This document shows, in pieces, positions 33,801-39,464 of a stretch of 39,464 nucleotides of DNA. The DNA comes from Multifurca ochricompacta (Eukaryota; Basidiomycota; Agaricomycetes; Russulales; Russulaceae), in contig WTXG01000308.1 in NCBI GenBank assembly GCA_022496185.1, forward strand, positions 1 through 39,464, written 5' to 3'. The notes below the pieces were generated by a model. It worked only from the letters and a program-made list of their open reading frames with translations, was not told where the DNA came from and did no database searches. Numbering within the stretch: the stretch's first letter is position 1; the number at the start of each line of letters is the position of its first letter. A program made the position numbers and the translations under genes.

Positions 33801-36800
33801 GAAACGACAAGTATGAGACTTACAGAGAGTAAGGCGGTTGACTTGCCAAACGTAAACGGTAACCAGATGCCCAGTCCGACCGCTGTATCGAGCACGAAGA
33901 TCATCAAGGCAGCCTGAAGGGTTGACTTTGAGTACATGACATCGTCTGAGAGTTCAGGGGGCATACATTCTGCGCAACGACATAGAGTGGACCTCTCATA
34001 CCGATAGCTATTTGAAGGGAGAGGTAACCCTTGTCAGTGAACTCAAATTCATATATATAAGAAGCGAAAAGATGGCTTGCCTTCAAGAGCGCCCTCCATA
34101 TCATCCTCAACGACCATGTCTTCATCAGCAAGCTGTGCTGCCAGGGCCGCATCATCCACCTCCTCACCCTCAGCGTCCTCACCATCGCCATCGTCATCAG
34201 CTTCAGCAACTAAGCCCTCCTCGTCTGCCACGTCCGCGTCCCGACCGTCATCCCATTCAGGGCCCCAGGCTATGCGCCTCGGTCCACGTCGGGCGCACCT
34301 CGTGGTTCCATGGGATCCTCAACCTCATCGTCAGAATCTGCCAACAATCCCGGAAGATCTCCTTCGTCCTCATCCTCGTCCTCATCCTCTTTATCTGAGG
34401 GTTGACCCATGGCGGGTTCTTCGCTGAAAAAGTGTGCCAATCTCGCTCGAGCTCCAGAGGATCCATCTCCTCTGTATCACGGCTGACTTCTTCACCTACT
34501 TTCTCAGCGCCATCGAAGTAACCTTGCCTAGTCGAACCCTCCAGAAACTCTTCCGGAGGATGGTAAGTTGCGAGTTTGGCGACGTGAGTGGCGTGCTCTC
34601 CCTGCTACTGGCGAGTGGAAGGGAAGACGGACTTGCTATCGGCGTCGGTGGCCGTCTAGGCAAATGAATACCACGGTGAGCAGCTTCTAATTGTGGGTGA
34701 GGAGGTGGACGTCTAAATGAAGGCGTGGGTACCGGGTGATGAGGGGACGTGGACCCAGCGGTGGCGAAGATAGGCCTTGCGAAGTGGTAGGGAAAGTGGC
34801 TGCTACCGGAGTAATGGGGAAAGGAAGCGGTTTCGGAGGAATATGCGGAAACACATGATTATCACCGCCTTCAGTGGGAGAAAACGCAAAAGGCCTCATG
34901 TCTACTTGCGATCGTGTTCGTTGGCGTACACGGCGCGAACTCCCACCATCGTCGTCGGGAGAAGCAAAGGGAGGAGAGCTGATTGTAAAAGAGCGTTCCG
35001 ACCTAGAACCTTCAGCCCTTAATCTTTTGTGGGCTGTAAGTAACGATAGTCCATCGTCAGCTGCGCTCGGATGGGATGGCGTTTGGGACAGCGCAGTGAG
35101 AGCAGGTAACCGGCTTATCAACCTCGGCGCAGGAGGTGGTGTCCAAATGCCATTCCGATCGTGCCCTGCGTACAGGTCCTCGAGCAATATCCCAGAAAGC
35201 TCGGGGGGAAGTTGCAGATTCCCAAGGCCATCCTGCTCTGCCTCGTGCGGAAGCGTTCCCAAAGCACACGCCGCCTTGCCCGCCACCGCCAGGCATCATC
35301 GACAGCATGTCCAAGCCATTCAGTCCAATCTTCTGGGGCAGCCATTCCCATTCTACGTGTGAAAAAGCCTGCTGAGGCGGAAGATGAAAATCCTTCCTTT
35401 CGGCTAACCTCAGCCTGATTGATTAGTTCCCATGGATCCATCTCTGCCACAATGCCATATGGGGAGAACATGAGATCGATGTTGAATCGAGTCATCTCAA
35501 AACGCTCAAAATCATAGAGGGACCAGGTCTGGGAGTCAGGAATGCCCCAGCCAACGCGTTTCTGCTTGAGGGTAGCTAGAATACTTAATGTGTTGTTGAC
35601 CGAAAAAGCAGAAGGGCCGCCTTGATGATGGATCGGCTCCTCAAAGTCTGTCGCCTTTGCCTTTCCTTTGCCTCTTACAAAGTCATCGTTGTCGTTGCTA
35701 GGACCTTTCACCCGGAACGATGACTCGGCGTCGTCGGCCAGCGGACTTGATCCTCGAACCTCTCCAAAAGGCTTGTTGTTTGCAAGGGCCAAAGAACGGC
35801 GTTTCTCAGCTGCTAGAAGCCTTTCTTGCCGCGCCTGGAAGTAGGATGGGTTCTGATCGTCTTTGGTGGACTGCGGGACTGCATTGCTTGGCCCTGCCGC
35901 ATCGTTTGGGAAGGATGCAGCCCGATTCAGCTGGGCGGTTTGAAGACCGCCGTTTGTGGCACGTAGCTCTTGTGCCCGTCGAGATGGGGGTCGCAAGGGT
36001 AAATCTCGAATTGGCCGATCTGGGTGTCGTCTACTCGGATCTAGCTCGTGTTCATGCGAGTTCCCTTCTCTCGCACGGCGTAAGCGTTCTGCTTCGGCTT
36101 GCTGTTGCCGACGCAACTGATTGTCGCGCTCCATTAATACGGCCCTGGCCTGCTCGCGGATACGTTGCTGTTGCCTTTCACGCTCCCCCTCGCGTTCTTG
36201 CTCTGCTTCACGCTCAGCTGCGATTGCAGGGTCGCCTTCTTCAAAGACGCCAGGGCGTGCATTCTGAGATATCCACTCGCGCAGAAGAAAGACGGCGATG
36301 AAGACAAGGACAATGAGGGTGGCGATGATCTGACCGGTGAATATATCTGCTGACACAGTGCGGAGCAGGGGATGTGCAAGAAGCGCATTCAGCGGGGAAT
36401 TGTCAGTATCATTGGAAGAAGACTGAAGGGGTGCGTTGGTTGCAGTAGTGTTGAATTGAGAACGCGAGGTGAGATTGTAAAAGAAGAACGAGGATGATGG
36501 TGACGATGAACGAGGCGCGCACTAATCCACCAAGCGCTACAAAAAACATTGTCAAGAGGAGAGGAAATTATTCTGGAATCAAGGTGGTCACATACGTGGA
36601 ATTACCCATTGCAAAGTACATTCTCCAAGTCCAAACCGTTATCCAGGGGAGGACGGCAAGCCACACAAAGGATACGATGATAGCCCGAATACAAAACAAA
36701 ATGGCAAAGAGAACCTGCTGGGCGAATTTGCGGAGCAGGAGTATCACGGGTAGACGCATGGGCATATCTTCTGCGTAGACTGCAACAAGTGTGTCAGTTT

Positions 36801-37172
36801 GATGATGACGCAGAACCGGATTCATGAGGGGAGCCAATTATGAAAAAAAATTTAAATTTACCCTTGGTGAACGAATACGGATACTTGCATACGTCGCATG
36901 TTTTTTTCTTGCTGTGTGATAGCCATGTTGTTAAGCTAAGCGGAGGATGAGCATATACCGAAGGGAATGAGCGGGATCAAGAGGACAAACCAATCTTGGT
37001 GGATGTAACGGATCGTGCCGGAACATTTACAGGGGTGAAAGAGAGGTTGATCGGGCTCTGCAGGCGCGCTGCAAATTCTGCAAGTGTCTTGGTCGTTGTC
37101 CGGTTCAGCTAGCGATCTTATGAGGGTGTCATTTTCGGGTTGAGGTTGAGTGTTCGGACTGCCGTCTGTCAT
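30847..37172 (-). CDS. SSM4: Doa10/SSM4 (MARCH6-type) RING-CH membrane E3 ubiquitin ligase
   Basis: Multi-pass ER and inner-nuclear-membrane ubiquitin ligase of ER-associated degradation. ATG at 37172 leads into a RING-CH (C4HC3) domain: DTCRICSAPAEPDQPLFHPC, KCSGTIRYIHQD, then after introns SHSKKKTCDVCKYPYSFTK. The first membrane helices follow (VILLLRKFAQQVLFAILFCI; FTGQIIATLIVLVFIAVFLL), then FLLREWISQNARPGVFEEGD and a long charged, Gln/Arg-rich cytosolic region. Further along are the acidic region (DDDGDGEDAEGEE), more helices, and the C-terminal segment with VDMWALGIIYAKIVLHAHRL and MHVYPGIFALVGIIRLGL. The tail has an EKEKEKEKE repeat encoded by a CTTCTC repeat (30925-30960) and TAA at 30847-30849. 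Two apparent frame breaks lie in the cytosolic loop (near 34274-34284 and 35235-35250). The layout otherwise fits a full-length gene of over 1500 codons. Confidence 0.9.
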
Positions 37173-37671
37173 GTTATTGGGGTTTTTATATGCAAAGTTG
37201 AAAAATAACTGTGCGCGTTATAAACGCAACGCAACGTCAGTGTCGTGGCGAGAAGGGAAAGTCCTGATGTTGTGGGTGTTAATGTAATGTAGTACAGTAC
37301 CAAGTACAGAGGTGAGTGAGTGAGTGTACCGTACCAAGCTTGGGCTTGGGCTGCAGCTGCCGCGTTGGTTGGCTGAGTAGCTGACAAATCATTTTAATTA
37401 TATATTTAATTATTAATTTTATTAATTATTATTATTATGATTATGATATTGTTGTCCTTTGCTGCCCCCTTGCTTTTTGTATGAAATGAAATGATACGAT
37501 AGTATGTCTGGTCTGATGGTCTGATGGTCGGGGGGGAGGGGGGGGAGGAATAGAAGAAGGCACACACGCACACGCAACGCACAGGCACCCGGTACCTGGT
37601 TTATCTGTCCTGTCATCTTGTGTCCTGTCCTCCACGATCAGGGTCCACTAGTGATGTCAGAGTTGATCTTT

Positions 37672-37690
37672 ACACACACACACACACACA
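37672..37690. repeat. (CA)n microsatellite
   Basis: Nineteen bases of alternating A and C between TTT and TAACACC, in the noncoding region upstream of Doa10. Confidence 0.9.
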
Positions 37691-38285
37691 TAACACCTGT
37701 GACCATGACACGAAACTAACCCCCTTCCATCATCGTCAATGTTCATCTCATGAAAGCAAAGCGCAAAGCAGTCCCTGGGAAACCTTGGAAATCCCTCTGC
37801 CGGCGGTCTTGGCACGCAAATACAAATTAAACAACTGAAAAACTGATGAATTACCCCTCTAACCCCCCCAGGTAACACATTCTTCCCTTCTCCCCTCCCC
37901 TTCCCCCTTCACTCCTCCACATTTATTTTTGGGTGGGTAAAGGGGGAATGGAGAGGGGGGGGGGAGGGGGAGTGGTCACCCACTTCGAGGCAGGGACACC
38001 TCGGCAAGAGCCGACGCTACCACGTTAGAGAGAGAGAGAAAGCACAAAACACAAAACACAACAGACGACGCCGCTTGCGCGCCCGCAAAATTCAGTACTG
38101 CCAGCGAAGTACGATTACTACACGAGCACTTCACTTTTCTTTTTCTTTTTTCTTCTTTTTAAAAGGCTTTATTGAAAAAGAAAGAAAGAATTCTGAGGCG
38201 ACGACACACTCACTACCTTTGTCCGTCCTCTTCTCTTCTACCGACTCTTCGACTATGGCCAACCCCATATACCGAAACCCCGCTA

Positions 38286-38312
38286 CAATAACAATAACAA
38301 TAACAATAACAA
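38286..38312. repeat. (ATAACA)n microsatellite
   Basis: About four and a half copies of a six-base unit, noncoding, about 70 bases beyond the stop of the TFIIIC gene. Confidence 0.85.
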
Positions 38313-38383
38313 CATCCTTTGCCACCATCCCCCGTGTGCGTTAATATATAACCGTTCGTTCAAAAAAAAAAAGAAAAACAATA

Positions 38384-39464
38384 TCATATAAGAGTGGCAA
38401 AGTTATTCCCGCAGAAGAGACATCGTCGCGCGGCATTCAAAAGCTCTTGTATCACCCAGCCGCGCCCAGTCGCTCGAAGAGGTGTACTATACCCGAATCA
38501 CCAGCATTGCCAATGCCCGAGCCCGAGCTCGAGCCCTCAACCATGCCCCCTCCTCCTCTTCCAAGGGAAGGTTCAGCTTCTACGCCCACTACGCCTGCCC
38601 TCTGCTCCTCTCTTCCCTTCCCCTCTCCAATCGATACGGTGACAAAGCGGTGGGGAGAAACGCTTTCCGCGCGCAACCCAAACAGGTGCGTACCATCGTG
38701 GTCGAGAGAATGAACGAGGTGACAGAACAGCGAGCTAAATTTGCGGAGGGGGAGGAGAGAAAAATAAATTTATATAAAAATTTAAAGAAAAGGCGCATGT
38801 TTTTTTTCAAATTCGATACGAGAGAATTGGATTTGAGAGAATATTGGATTTTGAGCACATGTACAAGCAGTCAGTCATCCATTAAATATAAAATAAAACA
38901 AAAAAGAAACACTCACACCATCGATGACCTCTCGAACATGCCGCAGTGGCAATGTCCGTCAAAGGAATCTCCAGACCGCAAGCAGGACATTGCTCCTGTG
39001 TGCCGCGCCCCCGCCTCCTAACGCCTCCTCCCAAGCCGTAGGAAACGACGTTGATATTTCATTAGCCAGTTTTTGTGCTTCGGCTGAGAGTTCCTGGGGT
39101 GTACCGGTAACAGGCACTGAATGACAACCCGTAGAACAAAAGACAGATCGTCCCCTATCCAAAATAAAAATAAAAATAAAAGGTCGCACAGATGGACCAA
39201 AACGGGGGAGAACTGAAGCAGTATAAAGAGGCCTTACGGGTGAGAAGATCTATCGCAGAAGCGATCTCTTGAATGAGAGCTCCAGTACGCGATGAGAGAT
39301 GGCATTCAGCAGTCCACGAGCGATCGTCTCGTATTCCCTTTGAATCTCTGATTTGAGGTCGACTTCTTCTTCTAACACACACACGAAAACCCGGATTAGG
39401 TCGGAACGCCGCACGCACACGATCAAAAAAAAAACAAAAAAAATAAAGAGAGAGAGAGAGAGAG
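38384..39464 (-). CDS. TFIIIC subunit, C-terminal part with zf-TFIIIC domain (5' end outside window)
   Basis: TFIIIC recruits RNA polymerase III machinery to tRNA genes. Only the C-terminal part is in the window. Reading from the right edge there is a helical stretch (GALIQEIASAIDLLTRK), then ELSAEAQKLANEIS and FPTAWEEALGGG. The zinc-finger module that closes TFIIIC90-type subunits follows: EQCPACGLEIPLTDI, CSRGHRW, then after an intron ARCSVTSFILSTTMVRTCLG, CARKAFLP, and in the last exon VIQELLNAARRCLFCGN with TGA at 38384-38386. The pairs CxxC...CxxGH, CxxC and CxxCG are the metal-ligand pattern of that domain. A shift of frame is apparent near 39015-39025 at a run of G between the helical part and the zinc finger. 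The splice sites of the last intron are not resolved. Confidence 0.8.
39447..39464. repeat. (GA)n microsatellite at the window edge
   Basis: Eighteen bases of alternating G and A following A-runs at 39425-39445, on the right border of the window. It lies in what would be an intron or upstream exon boundary of the TFIIIC gene. Confidence 0.8.

Larger units (their letters stand above)
37173..38383. other. Low-complexity intergenic region upstream of Doa10
   Basis: 1.2 kb without a recognised gene, rich in simple sequence: an ATT/AAT-rich block at 37390-37450, G-runs at 37530-37550 and 37951-37970, a (CA)n tract at 37672-37690, and an (ATAACA)n tract at 38286-38312. It should hold the Doa10 promoter near 37173-37380 and the TFIIIC gene's 3' end on the right. 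A short direct repeat GAGTGAGTGAGTG is seen near 37311. Confidence 0.5.

Noticed and set aside
38075..38344. Plus-strand 89-codon frame in the low-complexity region
   Set aside because: Made of microsatellite and T-run translation with no family features.
1..39464. tRNA, rRNA or CRISPR array
   Set aside because: No cloverleaf with conserved A and B boxes, no rRNA core sequence and no regularly spaced direct repeats were seen; a tRNA scan would be needed to exclude small RNAs fully.

Overview
The window reads as genomic DNA of a basidiomycete fungus, most likely an agaricomycete. The grounds are densely packed genes with many short GT-AG introns of about 40-70 bases, a basidiomycete-style histone H3 C-terminus, NLR-like proteins with an MLKL/HeLo-type helical N-terminus and TPR tail, a Crinkler-type gene, and conserved eukaryotic genes. 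The species cannot be named from the sequence alone. No prokaryotic, viral or CRISPR features were seen. All gene calls come from reading translations and splice sites by eye, and no database search was possible.

Layout. (1) 1-3.7 kb: nucleoporin Nup85 on the minus strand. (2) 3.8-8.4 kb: a transposon-rich, gene-poor stretch. It holds an 823-base element with long terminal inverted repeats, an orphan last exon of histone H3, and a Crinkler (CRN) gene whose coding region has lost part of its NTPase core, carries a stop, and is split by a hAT-type MITE with a perfect 8-base target duplication. (3) 8.57-16.1 kb: two paralogous NLR-like genes, convergent and almost equal in length, forming a 7.5-kb inverted duplication. 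Its spacer contains a solo LTR with TG...CA ends and a 5-base target duplication. (4) 16.8-27.2 kb: three conserved housekeeping genes, all minus: an Nto1/BRPF-type chromatin reader, the Vps34 PI 3-kinase and argininosuccinate synthase. (5) 27.6-30.5 kb: a RidA-family gene and a RING-finger gene, both plus. (6) 30.8-39.5 kb: a Doa10/MARCH6-type membrane E3 ligase and, at the right edge, the C-terminal part of a TFIIIC subunit with its zinc-finger domain, both minus.

How it fits together. The left-centre is an accessory island of about 12 kb (transposons, broken Crinkler, NLR pair) between runs of conserved genes. The NLR-like proteins have the parts expected of a fungal self/non-self or cell-death switch: a helical executor-like domain, an NTPase switch and a repeat sensor. 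The Crinkler remnant shares a 181-base divergent upstream region with one of them. The right-hand housekeeping genes show repeated apparent single-base frameshifts (argininosuccinate synthase, RidA, RING gene, Doa10, TFIIIC), whereas Nup85, both NLRs and the parts of Nto1 and Vps34 that I checked read cleanly. This looks more like local sequence error than five neighbouring pseudogenes, but the sequence cannot settle it.
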